DNA from: an uncultured Neomegalonema sp.
GTDB taxonomy: Bacteria; Pseudomonadota; Alphaproteobacteria; Rhodobacterales; Rhodobacteraceae
Assembly (NCBI GenBank): GCA_937911325.1
Contig: CALDSD010000098.1
Location: forward strand, 34,322 to 98,321
Reading direction: 5' to 3'
Length of the DNA stretch: 64,000 nucleotides
The position numbers and the translations under genes were made by a program. The notes below the pieces were generated by a model. It was not told the DNA's origin and ran no database searches. It saw only the letters and a list, made by a program, of their open reading frames with translations. Positions 8,844-17,860 of the stretch are shown here, piece by piece (within the stretch, counting starts at the first letter, position 1; every line of letters starts with the position of its first letter).

Positions 8844-10415
8844 ATGTCGGAAACCCAAGAAGTTAAGAAAAGCCGTCGCGCGGGCGGTCGGGAAGCGCGC
8901 AAAGCATTGAGAGCGGCGCCGTTGGCGGAGGATGTGCGGCCGGTCCGGCCCGGTCTTTCGGGCGGACAGTACAAACCCCTGACGGACGCGGACATTCGCG
9001 AGATCCACGGCGCGGCGCTTCAAGCGCTTGAAGAGATCGGCCTCGCCGACGCGCCCGATAGCGGCGTCGATGCGATGGTCGCGGCTGGCGCGACCTACGC
9101 GGACGACAAGCGCGTGCGCTTCCCGGCGAGGCTTGTCGAGGAGATGATCGCTGTTGCGCCGAAAGAGCTGACGCTCTGCGGCCGAGATCCGGCCTATGAC
9201 ATGACAATCGCCGGCGACCGGGTGCATTACGGCACCGCCGGGGCCGCGGTTCATATCGTTGATGTCGAAGCGCGGGAGTATCGGGAGTCCACGGTTCAGG
9301 ATCTTTACGACGCGGCCCGCATCGTCGAGCAGATGGACAACATTCATTTTTTCCAGCGACCGATGGTCTGCCGCGATATCGAGAACAACGCCGAGATGGA
9401 TCTCAACACGGTCTATGCGGCCGTGGCGGGCACGAAGAAGTATGTCGCGACGAGCTTCATGGAGCCGGAGCACGTGGCCCCGTCGCTGGAAATGCTGCAT
9501 ATGATCGCCGGCTCGGAAGAGGCTTTCCGTGCAAGGCCCTTTGTCGGCTTGTCCTGCACCTTCGTCGTGCCGCCGATGAAGTATGCGACTGAAAGCTGCC
9601 TCGTCATGGAGGAGTGCATCCGCGGCGGGATGCCGATCCTCCTTCTCTCCGCCGGCCAGGCGGGCGCCACGTCGCCGGCGGCGATCGCTGGATCGGTGGT
9701 GCAGGCGGTCGCGGAATGCCTGTCGGGCCTCGTCTACGTGAACAGCGTGAAGAAGGGGCACCCGGCGATCTTCGGCCCGTGGCCGTTTGTTTCGGACCTA
9801 CGCTCAGGCGCCATGTCGGGCGGCTCCGGCGAGCAAGCGATCCTGTCGGCCGCGGTGGGGCAGATGGGCAAGTTCTACGGTCTGCCGACCGGCTCCGCCG
9901 CTGGAATGGCGGATGCGAAGATGCCGGACGCGCAATCGGGCTACGAGAAGGGGATCACGAACGTGATGGCCGGCCTCGCGGGGATCAACCTCGTCTACGA
10001 GAGCGTCGGCATGCATGCCTCGTTGCTGGGCTTTTGCATGGAGAGCTTGATCATCGACAATGACATGCTCGGCCAGTGTCTGCGGTGCGTGCGCGGGGTT
10101 GAAGTCAACGAAAGCACGTTGTCGCTTGAGACGATGCGGCAGGTCTGCCTCGAAGGACCGGGGCATTACCTGGGATCGCAACAAACGCTCGGGTTGATGC
10201 AGTCCGAGTACATCTACCCCAAGATCGGCGACCGCACCTCGCCGAAAGAGTGGGCGGAAGTCGGCAAGCCGATCCTCGTCGAAACCGCGACCAAGGAGAA
10301 AGAGCGCATCCTCTCCTCGTTCTTCCCCGAGAACATCTCGAAGGACGTCGACGCGCGGATCCGAGAGCGGTTCAAGATCCATCTGCCGGCGGCGCGCATG
10401 CGACCGAGCGCATAA
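8844..10415 (+). CDS. MttB-superfamily methyltransferase (trimethylamine/quaternary amine:corrinoid type), non-pyrrolysine
   Basis: 523 residues. It is recognised as an MttB-superfamily TIM barrel by GKFYGLPTGSAAGMADAK, MPDAQSGYEKGITNVMAGLA and the FSG-like glycine-rich segments. No amber codon occurs in frame and the gene stops with TAA, so this is the non-pyrrolysine branch that includes glycine-betaine methyltransferase MtgB and relatives for proline betaine and carnitine. The basic N-terminal tail (KKSRRAGGREARKALRAA) is extra. Those enzymes methylate a separate corrinoid protein; none is encoded in the window, nor is a RamA-type activase. The neighbours are two demethylating flavoproteins and a homocysteine methyltransferase. 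The substrate is unknown; a quaternary amine is likely. Confidence 0.88.
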   Translation: MSETQEVKKSRRAGGREARKALRAAPLAEDVRPVRPGLSGGQYKPLTDADIREIHGAALQALEEIGLADAPDSGVDAMVAAGATYADDKRVRFPARLVEEMIAVAPKELTLCGRDPAYDMTIAGDRVHYGTAGAAVHIVDVEAREYRESTVQDLYDAARIVEQMDNIHFFQRPMVCRDIENNAEMDLNTVYAAVAGTKKYVATSFMEPEHVAPSLEMLHMIAGSEEAFRARPFVGLSCTFVVPPMKYATESCLVMEECIRGGMPILLLSAGQAGATSPAAIAGSVVQAVAECLSGLVYVNSVKKGHPAIFGPWPFVSDLRSGAMSGGSGEQAILSAAVGQMGKFYGLPTGSAAGMADAKMPDAQSGYEKGITNVMAGLAGINLVYESVGMHASLLGFCMESLIIDNDMLGQCLRCVRGVEVNESTLSLETMRQVCLEGPGHYLGSQQTLGLMQSEYIYPKIGDRTSPKEWAEVGKPILVETATKEKERILSSFFPENISKDVDARIRERFKIHLPAARMRPSA

Positions 10416-10421
10416 CGCACG

Positions 10422-10757
10422 CTAATCGAACAGGTCTTCGAGCTCGTCGAAGACGTCGTCGAGAAACCGGCTCATCCCGCGTTTCCAATGCCTCAGGCTG
10501 CGGGACAGCGGGATCGCCGGATCGTCGCGATGCGACCGCCGTTTCCGCTTTTGCGGTCGCGGGGCCCGTTTCGGGCGGGGCGGTGTTGGATCAAGCCTGA
10601 GCGCCTTGAGCGTCGAGAGAGGGGCGCCGCAGTTACGGCAGGCCAGCTCATGCTGGGTCACCCCGGCCAAGTGCAGCGTCGCGCGCGTCCCGCAATAGCA
10701 GCAGGTCGCGATCTTTGTGATCGGTGGCGATCGCCGGGAACTGCGTTTGCGGGACAT
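10422..10757 (-). CDS. Small zinc-ribbon protein of unknown function
   Basis: 111 residues. Two CxxC knuckles (CCYCG near residue 20 and CRNCG near residue 41) make a probable zinc ribbon. They are followed by a very basic, proline-rich stretch (PPRPKRAPRPQKRKRRSH) and an acidic C-terminal helix (FLDDVFDELEDLFD). The layout suggests a nucleic-acid or ribosome-associated protein, but no function is known to me. It runs convergent to the MttB-like gene (7-bp gap) and 59 bp downstream of the MBL-fold gene on the same strand. Confidence 0.7.
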   Translation of the reverse strand: MSRKRSSRRSPPITKIATCCYCGTRATLHLAGVTQHELACRNCGAPLSTLKALRLDPTPPRPKRAPRPQKRKRRSHRDDPAIPLSRSLRHWKRGMSRFLDDVFDELEDLFD

Positions 10758-10815
10758 CGGGCGCTCCGTTGAAAGCGCGCCCGGTATCGCCGCGACCGTC
10801 GGCGCAGGTCAACCG

Positions 10816-11808
10816 CTACTCGAACTCCATGGTCTCGAAAACGCGCCCGGCGTTGCGCGCGGCCAGCTCCCAATACGTGTGCCAGTGCTTGTATTGGCTC
10901 TGGTCGATCTCATAGGCGTCTTGCAGCGTGCCGTCCGCATCGAGGATCTTCTGCACCTCGGCGCGCAAGAACTCGACATAGACGCGCGTGCCGGCGTCGA
11001 CCGTCGCAAAGTCGGTGGGACCGCCATGTCCGGGGATGATGATCCGGTCTTCGGCTTCCTCGCGGAACAGCTCCCAGCTCTCCAGCCAGCCGGCGGTGTC
11101 CGTATCCTCGAAGATCGGCGGCATGCGCACATGGAACGCCATGTCGCCGGCGATGATCACGTTGCGCTCTGGCACGATGACCGACATGTCGCCGGGCGAG
11201 TGCGCCGGACCGAACATCACGAGTTGCGCCGTCACGCCGCCAAGATCCAGGACAAGCTCCTCGTCAAAGGTCTGATCGGGCTCGGCGACCTCGGTTCCGT
11301 CGCCGACCTCCTTGTTGACGGTCTTCATCCGGTCGAGGATCTCGTAAGCGTCTTCGGCGAACACGTCGGCGCCGTCGGTTTGAGCGATCACCGGCACGCC
11401 CTGCGATTTCCAGTAGCTCATTCCGAGCATCGCGTGGCCCTGGCCGTTCTCTGCCGCCGCATACAGCACCGGCTTGTCCGTGACCGCCCGGATCTCATCG
11501 TGGAGCGCTTCGGCAAGCGCGGCGTTCGAGCCGCCATTGACCACCAGCACGCCGTTGTCGCCGATGACGAAGGACAGGTTGTTGTTGTGTCCGCCGTTCT
11601 CGTAAGTCGCCGGCTGTGTGGCTCCGATCGCAGACCAGACGCCGGGCGCGACTTCGATCGGCTTTGAATAGAGCGCGGAGCCCGGATACATGTCCAACGG
11701 CCCGTAAAGCCCCTCTGCGACTGGGTTTTCAGGCCGCCCGTCCTGCGCGAGCGCTCCCCCAAAACACGACGCGATCGCGGCGCAGGCCGCCAAGATGCTG
11801 CGGGCCAT
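10816..11808 (-). CDS. Exported MBL-fold hydrolase-like protein with variant metal motif
   Basis: 330 residues from the ATG at 11806-11808. The first about 22 residues (MARSILAACAAIASCFGGAL then AQ) form a Sec signal peptide. An upstream in-frame start at 11850 would bury it. The metallo-beta-lactamase fold is clear from NNLSFVIGDNGVLVVNGG, PAHSPGDMSVIVP, GDMAFH and IIPGHGGP. The first metal motif, usually THxHxDH, reads AAENGQGHAML, so only its last histidine remains. A similar NGQ-containing motif occurs in periplasmic MBL proteins of the SoxH/PQQ-associated type, as far as I recall. The substrate is unknown. Confidence 0.8.
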   Translation of the reverse strand: MARSILAACAAIASCFGGALAQDGRPENPVAEGLYGPLDMYPGSALYSKPIEVAPGVWSAIGATQPATYENGGHNNNLSFVIGDNGVLVVNGGSNAALAEALHDEIRAVTDKPVLYAAAENGQGHAMLGMSYWKSQGVPVIAQTDGADVFAEDAYEILDRMKTVNKEVGDGTEVAEPDQTFDEELVLDLGGVTAQLVMFGPAHSPGDMSVIVPERNVIIAGDMAFHVRMPPIFEDTDTAGWLESWELFREEAEDRIIIPGHGGPTDFATVDAGTRVYVEFLRAEVQKILDADGTLQDAYEIDQSQYKHWHTYWELAARNAGRVFETMEFE

Positions 11809-11871
11809 TCGGTGTCCTCCCTTTGCGCGCCGCTTCGTTGAGTGACGCATTCATGTTTTTGAATAAGTAAT

Positions 11872-11888
11872 TTGACGAGACGCGTCAA
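11872..11888. promoter_or_regulatory. Inverted repeat TTGACG/CGTCAA in divergent promoter region
   Basis: TTGACG (11872-11877) and CGTCAA (11883-11888) are perfect dyad arms around AGACG, in an AT-richer stretch 64 bp upstream of the MBL-fold gene start and about 210 bp upstream of the DUF2235 gene. The position suits an operator or promoter element. No regulator is assigned. Confidence 0.25.
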
Positions 11889-12098
11889 TCGCGCGTGCGC
11901 CGGCTTTACGACGATGAAGCGGCGGGGCCGTCTCGCGCGAAAACCCGCCACGTGGCCGAGGCGTGGACGAGGCGGAGCCCTTCGGCGCTGATGGCGCGCC
12001 TGTTCTCTGACGGGCGATAACCTCTCAGATAGGCGCGGCGCAGCAAGTCTGGTCAGGGCGGCGCGGCACCCTTAGCTGCGTTGAGAGAGGAAATGCAG

Positions 12099-13127
12099 AT
12101 GACCAAGAACGCATCGCAGACAAGACCTTCCACCCGGACGCATGTCTACATCGTCGACGGAACGCTCAGCTCGCTGACCGAGGGGCGAGAAACCAACGCA
12201 GGACGCCTCTACAGGTTGCTGTCGGAGCTCGGACCGAGCGTCGCTCAAACGCTCGCTTACGACCCTGGCGTACAGGGCCGGGGTTGGCGGCGGTATCTCT
12301 GCGCCGCCAGCGGCATGGGGATCAACGAGTCGATCCTTCAGGGCTATCGGATCATCGCGAGCCGCTATCGACCAGGCGACCGGATCTTGCTGTTTGGCTA
12401 CAGTCGCGGCGCCTACGCGGTCCGAAGCCTTGCGGGCCTGATCGACCGCATTGGTCTGCTTGCGCCCGAGAAGGCGACGGAGCGTCGCGTGCTGCGCGCG
12501 TTTCGATACTACGAGCTGGACGAGGTGACGCCCGGCGCGCGTGAGTTTCGCCGGCGCCATTGTCATGTGGATGTGGACATCGAGATGATCGGCGCCTGGG
12601 ACACGGTGAAGGCGCTCGGCTTGCCCTGGCCTGTGCTGTCCTGGATCGCCCCGCCGTTCGCCACCGAGTTTCACGACCACGGTCTCGGGCCGCATATCAA
12701 GGCAGGATATCACGCACTGGCTCTCGATGAGGACCGACAAAGCTTCGACCCGATCCTTTGGGAGCGCGTCGAAGGCTGGCGCGGCCGGCTTGAACAGGTT
12801 TGGTTTCCCGGCGGGCACGGGGATGTCGGCGGCGAGCTCGGCGGATATGAGGCTGCGCGACCTCTGGCCAACCTGTCGCTGGTCTGGATGCTTGAAAAAG
12901 CGCTGAGCCACGGTCTGACCCTGCCGGAGAACTGGCGGAGCCGGCTAAAACTGAACCCGTGCGCGCCTATGATCGGAGCCCGACGCGGTCTTGGGCGCGC
13001 GTTTGTGCTTCGGGCGCCTCGCGTCGCGGCCTCCGCAGACGGGCATCAGCTTCACTCAAGCGTGCGGCAGCGGGAAGGGTTGTGCCCGTTTCCGCAAGCC
13101 TACACGCCGCGCGCCGCCCTCGCTTGA
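12099..13127 (+). CDS. DUF2235 alpha/beta-hydrolase domain protein
   Basis: 342 residues from the ATG at 12099, with Shine-Dalgarno-like GAGAGAGG 8 nt upstream (alternatives TTG 12081 and ATG 12093). The DUF2235 family, related to Tle1 lipases, is indicated by the opening VYIVDGT, the nucleophile elbow GYSRGAYAVRSLAGLI, IEMIGAWDTVKALG, the acidic/His segment WFPGGHGDVGGE and the C-terminal SVRQR pattern. Catalysis by a Ser-Asp-His triad on a lipid or ester is expected. No signal peptide and no type VI secretion genes are nearby, so it is probably a cytosolic enzyme of unknown substrate. Confidence 0.85.
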   Translation: MTKNASQTRPSTRTHVYIVDGTLSSLTEGRETNAGRLYRLLSELGPSVAQTLAYDPGVQGRGWRRYLCAASGMGINESILQGYRIIASRYRPGDRILLFGYSRGAYAVRSLAGLIDRIGLLAPEKATERRVLRAFRYYELDEVTPGAREFRRRHCHVDVDIEMIGAWDTVKALGLPWPVLSWIAPPFATEFHDHGLGPHIKAGYHALALDEDRQSFDPILWERVEGWRGRLEQVWFPGGHGDVGGELGGYEAARPLANLSLVWMLEKALSHGLTLPENWRSRLKLNPCAPMIGARRGLGRAFVLRAPRVAASADGHQLHSSVRQREGLCPFPQAYTPRAALA

Positions 13128-13131
13128 GGCC

Positions 13132-13182
13132 GGTGGTTTGGCGCGTCGCCATCGTCGCGTTGTCGGGGCAAGCCAAACCGCC
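13132..13182. terminator. Stem-loop between convergent DUF2235 gene and gatB
   Basis: GGTGGTTTGGC (13132-13142) pairs with GCCAAACCGCC (13172-13182) over 11 bp with one G-U, leaving a 29-nt loop. It lies in the 61-bp space between two convergent genes. There is no clear U-tract on either side, so a bidirectional terminator is plausible but not certain. Confidence 0.4.
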
Positions 13183-13188
13183 GAGGGG

Positions 13189-14703
13189 CTATGAGACGCC
13201 CAGCTTCTCGCGCACCAGCTTGTTGACGGCTTGCGGATTGGCTTTGCCGCCGGTTTTCTTCATCACCTGACCGACGAACCACCCAGCGAGATTGGGCTTC
13301 TCCTTGGCCTGTTCCGCTTTGTCCGGGTTCTCGGCGATCACCTCGTCGACCGCGGCTTCGATCGCGCCGGTGTCGGTCACCTGCTTCATGCCGCGTTTCT
13401 CGACGATCTCCGCCGGGTCGCCGCCTTCGGTCCACAGGATCTCAAAGAGGTCCTTTGCGATTTTTCCCGAGATGTCGCCTTTGCCGATCAGGTCGATCAT
13501 GCCGCCCAGTTGAGCGGCTGAGACCGGACTGTCGACGATGCCTTTCTCTTCCTTGTTCAGGCGCCCGAACAGTTCGTTGATCACCCAGTTCGCCGCCTGT
13601 TTGCCGTCGCGGCCCTTGGCGACTTCTTCGAAGAATGCGGCGTTCTCGGGCTCAGCGGTCAGCACCGAGGCGTCGTACTCCGTCACGCCGAAATCGCCGA
13701 CCAATCGCGCTTTCTTGGCGTCGGGCAGCTCCGGCAACGAGGCGGCGATCTCATCGACCCAGGCTTGATCGATCTCCAACGGCAGCAGGTCCGGATCCGG
13801 GAAGTAGCGATAGTCATGCGCTTCTTCCTTCGAGCGCATGGTCCGGGTCTCACCCTTCTTGGTGTCGAACAAACGCGTTTCCTGGTCGACCTGGCCGCCG
13901 TCCTCCAAGATCGCGATCTGGCGCCGCGCCTCGAACTCGATCGCTTGCTGAATGAAGCGCATCGAGTTCATGTTCTTGATCTCGCAGCGCGTGCCCAGAT
14001 GCGCGAAGTCCTCGGTTTCGCGGTACTTCTCGTAGTCGCCGGGCTTGCAGACCGAGACGTTCACGTCCGCCCGCATCGAGCCTTCCTGCATGTTCCCGTC
14101 GCAGGTTCCCAAGTAGCGGACGATGGTCCGCAGCTTGCGCAGGTACTCGGCGGCTTCCTCGGCCGAGCGGATGTCCGGGCGGGAGACGATCTCCATCAAC
14201 GCCACACCTGTGCGGTTCAGATCGACGAACGACTTCTCCGGATCCATGTCGTGGATCGATTTGCCCGCGTCCTGCTCAAGATGGATCCGCTCGATCCGGA
14301 CCTTGCGGGCGACGCCCGGCTCCAGATCGACCAGCACCTCGCCCTCGCCGACGATCGGGTGCTTGAACTGACTGATCTGATATCCTTGCGGCAGATCCGG
14401 GTAGAAATAGTTCTTCCGGTCGAAGATCGACCGCAGGTTGATCTCGGCTTTGATGCCGAGCCCTGTTCGCACCGCCTGCGCGACGCAGAACTCATTGATC
14501 ACCGGCAACATTCCAGGCATCGCCGCATCGACCAGCGCGACGTTGGAGTTCGGTTCCGCCCCAAACTGAGTGGAGGCTCCGGAAAACAGTTTCGCATTGG
14601 AGAGCACCTGGGCGTGCACCTCCATTCCGATCACGATCTCCCAGTCGCCTTTCACGCCGGCGATGGTCTTGGCCTTGGGTTCAGTATAGGCGAGCTCAGT
14701 CAT
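13189..14703 (-). CDS. gatB: Aspartyl/glutamyl-tRNA(Asn/Gln) amidotransferase subunit B
   Basis: 504 residues, the usual GatB length. The N-terminal synthetase-like domain shows [19 protein letters not shown] and [13 protein letters not shown] motifs, [15 protein letters not shown] and the [12 protein letters not shown] region. The C-terminal YqeY-like tail domain ends in [10 protein letters not shown] and contacts tRNA. With GatA and GatC it converts Glu-tRNA(Gln) and Asp-tRNA(Asn) to the amide forms. gatC and gatA lie about 3-4 kb away on the opposite strand (17397 and 18308), so the three subunits cannot be co-transcribed here. Confidence 0.97.
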   Translation of the reverse strand: MTELAYTEPKAKTIAGVKGDWEIVIGMEVHAQVLSNAKLFSGASTQFGAEPNSNVALVDAAMPGMLPVINEFCVAQAVRTGLGIKAEINLRSIFDRKNYFYPDLPQGYQISQFKHPIVGEGEVLVDLEPGVARKVRIERIHLEQDAGKSIHDMDPEKSFVDLNRTGVALMEIVSRPDIRSAEEAAEYLRKLRTIVRYLGTCDGNMQEGSMRADVNVSVCKPGDYEKYRETEDFAHLGTRCEIKNMNSMRFIQQAIEFEARRQIAILEDGGQVDQETRLFDTKKGETRTMRSKEEAHDYRYFPDPDLLPLEIDQAWVDEIAASLPELPDAKKARLVGDFGVTEYDASVLTAEPENAAFFEEVAKGRDGKQAANWVINELFGRLNKEEKGIVDSPVSAAQLGGMIDLIGKGDISGKIAKDLFEILWTEGGDPAEIVEKRGMKQVTDTGAIEAAVDEVIAENPDKAEQAKEKPNLAGWFVGQVMKKTGGKANPQAVNKLVREKLGVS

Positions 14704-14818
14704 GTCAGTTCCTACGTGGCCGTGTCAGCGCTTGCGCGGCAAGGTCGCGCCGGCGCGCGGTCCGCTGTTCAATCAGGACTGATAGGAGCCCGAAACGGCG
14801 CTCGCAAGCACCGTCTTG

Positions 14819-16018
14819 TCAGGTTGTCGCGCGCTCGTCGCCGAGGCCCCGCGCCAGCCACACGCCGACGAGCAGGATCCCAAAGGAAACGCCGGCCAGC
14901 GCGGCCCAGCCAAAAGCGTCGTAGATCGCTCCGAGCGCAAACGCGCCGACGAGCCCGCCCAGATAATAACTCGAGAGATAAAGTCCGTTCGCCGCCGCAT
15001 GCGCATGCGTCGCTGTGCGTCCGACAAACCCGGACACCGCCGCTTGGGCGAAGAACAATCCGACGCCGATGAAAGCGAGACCCGTCAACACCAGCCACAA
15101 TGCGCCTGACAGCGTTGCGCCAATTCCGGCGGCGGTGATCAGCGCTCCGATGCAAAAACTCCAACCGACGCCCCATCGCCGCGCCAGTCTGCCCGCGCTT
15201 GGCGTGGTCAGCAGCGCCGGAAGAAACACAAAGTAGACGGCGCCCAGCATTGCCGGATCGAGCCCAAGCCGGGGGCTCACCAACTCGAAGTTCACATAGG
15301 TGTAGAGGCCAACGAACAAGAACAGGATGATGAATCCGATCATAAAGCTCGCGCGCAGCTTTGGATGACCAAGATGCGCCTTCCAGGCGTCAAGCGGCCT
15401 TTCTTCAGAGCGAACGCGCGGGCCCGAGGTCGATCCAATGAACATGTAAGCGAAGAGCGCTCCGAGAAGATTGAGCGCCGCAAAGGCGAAGAAACTGCCG
15501 GCCAGTCCGATCTCTTCGGCGAGCGAGCCCGCCATCAATCGACCAAACAGGTTTGAGGCGACGTTTCCGGTGATGTAGGCGGCCATGGCGCCGGACGCAG
15601 CCGTAATATCGCACTGTTCCGAGAGGTAGGTCATCGTCAAGGTGAAGGCCGCGGCCATGAACACGCCTTGCGCGATGCGCAGCAGCGCAAACAGGGTCAC
15701 GTCGGACACCAGGCCAAGTAAGAGCGTCGGGATGGCGAGCAAAGCAAGGCTCATCCAGATGCCGCGTTTGCGGTCAATCCGATCGGCGAACCACGCGACC
15801 GTGAGACCCGACACCGCCATGCCAAAGGTCGAGGCGTTCACCGCCACGCCCATGGTCGCGGGATCTACGCCGTAGGCCTCGACCAGCCTGGGCAGCAGGG
15901 CTTGCGAGCCGAAGAGGTCGATCAGCGTCAAGAAGCTGATGATCGCGATGATGGTTCCGCGGCGAAGAAAGTCGCGCGGCCGCTCGCCCTTCAGCGCATC
16001 CTGGACGGTGAATGACAT
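14819..16018 (-). CDS. MFS transporter
   Basis: 399 residues with about twelve hydrophobic segments and the major-facilitator loop motif WFADRIDRKRG between helices 2 and 3. The overall pattern resembles YnfM/AraJ-type proton-driven efflux proteins. Substrate unknown. It sits 49 bp downstream of the patatin-like gene on the same strand, so the two may be co-transcribed. Confidence 0.9.
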   Translation of the reverse strand: MSFTVQDALKGERPRDFLRRGTIIAIISFLTLIDLFGSQALLPRLVEAYGVDPATMGVAVNASTFGMAVSGLTVAWFADRIDRKRGIWMSLALLAIPTLLLGLVSDVTLFALLRIAQGVFMAAAFTLTMTYLSEQCDITAASGAMAAYITGNVASNLFGRLMAGSLAEEIGLAGSFFAFAALNLLGALFAYMFIGSTSGPRVRSEERPLDAWKAHLGHPKLRASFMIGFIILFLFVGLYTYVNFELVSPRLGLDPAMLGAVYFVFLPALLTTPSAGRLARRWGVGWSFCIGALITAAGIGATLSGALWLVLTGLAFIGVGLFFAQAAVSGFVGRTATHAHAAANGLYLSSYYLGGLVGAFALGAIYDAFGWAALAGVSFGILLVGVWLARGLGDERATT

Positions 16019-16067
16019 GGAGCCCTCGGTTGCTTGCGGCCCGGGATGCGAGCGCGGTCACCGCTTT

Positions 16068-17174
16068 CTACGCGCTCTTCTTCCCCGAGCTTGGCGCGCC
16101 CCCTTTCGAGGGTGCGGCCTTGCGCTTGCGCGGCTTTCCGCTCGGCACGTGGGTTGGGAACAATGAGCCGACGTCCAGCGAGGAACGCGTCCCGATGCAG
16201 TCGTAGTGCTTGTCGAGCCACTGCTCCGCCGCGTCGCGGCCAATGTCGAACAGGTGGCGCAGGAACTTCCATTCCGTGTTCAGTTTGGAGGAGGCGCCCA
16301 GGGGTCGCATGCGTTTGCGCGCTTCGATCAAATGCAGCCGCATCTCGCGATGGTCCGCGCGGTTCAGATCTCCCGATTGGACAAGCTTGGTGATGTGGTC
16401 GATCGCGCGCAGTTCGTGCATCAACGCGCTGTTGAATGTGATCTCGTTGACCCGATCGAGAATATCGCGCGCGCGCTTGGGCACGCCTTCGCGGAAAATC
16501 GGATTGATCTGGATGATGGCGATATCGTCAGCGTGGCTGCCTTGAAAGAACGGGACGATCGGCGGGTTCCCCATGTAGCCGCCGTCCCAGTAGTAGTCCC
16601 CGTCGATCTCGACCGCTTGGTAGAGAAACGGCAGGCATGCCGAAGCCATCACGACGTCGATCGAGATCTCGTCGCGGTGGAACACCCGGGCCAACCCCGT
16701 CTCGACATTCGTCGCTGAGATGAAGATCCCCAGATCATGGGCGCCGCGCACCTTTTTGAAGTTCACATGCTTCTCGACCAGATCGCGCAGCGGATTGAGG
16801 TCGAAAGGATTGACGTCATACGGCGATGCGATGCGCTGCATGATGTCGAAGAACAGATAGCCGGGCGAGCGGTCGAGGCTCCAGTTGCCGGTGAGAACGT
16901 CGAGCGGACCGCGCTGGATCGGGCTTGACTGGCCGGCTTTGCTGACGGCTCTCCAGAACTCGTGAAGCGCGTGTCGGGCCCCTTCGTCTTGCGCCTGATA
17001 CATGCCCTGCGTCTTGATGAGTGCTGTGATTGCTCGCGCCGTCGTGCGCGAGATCGCGTCTATCCAAAGGCGGTAATCTTCGAACAGACTGGCCACCACG
17101 CCCCACGTGAATGCCCCGTGCGCGCCGCCGCCTTGTAAGGCGAGATTGATTCGTTTTTCGTGGTGCGCTCGCAT
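16068..17174 (-). CDS. Patatin-like protein with a lost nucleophile elbow (probable pseudo-phospholipase)
   Basis: 368 residues of the bacterial patatin-like phospholipase family. The oxyanion-hole motif is intact (LALQGGGAHGAFTWG, residues 11-25), as is the Asp of the catalytic dyad (YWDGGYMG, Asp197). The GxSxG elbow, normally ISGTSAGA, reads ISRTTARA at residues 41-48: Gly43 to Arg, Ser45 to Thr, Gly47 to Arg. Each change is explained by one base (codons at 17046-17048, 17040-17042 and 17034-17036). The rest of the frame is intact and well conserved, so this looks like a maintained non-catalytic protein rather than a decayed gene. The basic tail PRKRKAAPSKGG is low-complexity. Confidence 0.85.
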   Translation of the reverse strand: MRAHHEKRINLALQGGGAHGAFTWGVVASLFEDYRLWIDAISRTTARAITALIKTQGMYQAQDEGARHALHEFWRAVSKAGQSSPIQRGPLDVLTGNWSLDRSPGYLFFDIMQRIASPYDVNPFDLNPLRDLVEKHVNFKKVRGAHDLGIFISATNVETGLARVFHRDEISIDVVMASACLPFLYQAVEIDGDYYWDGGYMGNPPIVPFFQGSHADDIAIIQINPIFREGVPKRARDILDRVNEITFNSALMHELRAIDHITKLVQSGDLNRADHREMRLHLIEARKRMRPLGASSKLNTEWKFLRHLFDIGRDAAEQWLDKHYDCIGTRSSLDVGSLFPTHVPSGKPRKRKAAPSKGGAPSSGKKSA

Positions 17175-17396
17175 GGCCCGACCTCCGGTTGCACGGTCTC
17201 AGAAAGACGCGTTTCCCGCTCTGCAGCAAGTTTCATGTTGCAGCGCGTCAAATGGAAATCACAAAATATCTCTAGTCGGTGTTCTGTGAACACGCCGTGA
17301 ACTTCCAAAGTCTCGCGCCGATCGTCCGGACACGGGCCTTGCGCAGTTGGGCGTATCAGTCTAGCGGCTAGATCACGAAACAGCCTGGAGTTCGCA

Positions 17397-17684
17397 ATGT
17401 CCGTCGACGTCGCCACCGTCAAGAAGGTCGCGCATCTCGCGCGCATCGCCGTGACCGAAGAGGAAGCGGCGCCGCTAACCGACGAACTCAACAATATCCT
17501 TGGGTGGGTTGAGCAGCTTGGCGAGGTGGATGTGGAGGGCGTTGATCCAATGACCTCGGTCACGCCGATGCGCTTGAAGCGCCGCGAGGACGTTGTGACG
17601 GCTGGCGACGACGCCGCCTCGGCCTTGGCGAATGCGCCAGAGGCTCGGGAAGGGTTTTTCGTCGTTCCAAAAGTTGTTGAATAA
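17397..17684 (+). CDS. gatC: Aspartyl/glutamyl-tRNA amidotransferase subunit C
   Basis: 95 residues, standard length, opening with [20 protein letters not shown] and containing [11 protein letters not shown] and [19 protein letters not shown]. GatC wraps round GatA and stabilises the GatA-GatB interface. It is followed by a small secreted-protein gene and then gatA, an unusual split of the normally adjacent gatC-gatA pair. The 222 bp upstream separate it from the divergent patatin-like gene and should hold both promoters. Confidence 0.96.
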   Translation: MSVDVATVKKVAHLARIAVTEEEAAPLTDELNNILGWVEQLGEVDVEGVDPMTSVTPMRLKRREDVVTAGDDAASALANAPEAREGFFVVPKVVE

Positions 17685-17860
17685 CAACAGACTACAACGC
17701 CCGATTGCGAAGCCTTGAGCGTTCTTCGCTGTGGCGAAATTGATTGTAAACGAGAAACAAACAACCTTGTGACTGCTCTGGGGTGGTTTTCCCCGGACGA
17801 CTTCCCCACCTTTTGATCTTGAGGAGCGGCCGGTTGGTCGAACTCAAGGGGAGAAGCACA

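Noticed and set aside
7896..9761. 621-residue minus-strand frame across the second flavoprotein and MttB gene
   Set aside because: It spans two real genes and their leader in the wrong strand, with no ribosome site or recognisable domain.
8844..10415. Pyrrolysine-containing MttB
   Set aside because: There is no in-frame TAG and the frame is continuous to a TAA stop, so it is a non-pyrrolysine member.
12099..13127. Type VI secretion lipase effector (Tle1) reading of the DUF2235 gene
   Set aside because: No VgrG, PAAR, immunity or T6SS structural gene is nearby; only the hydrolase family is supported.
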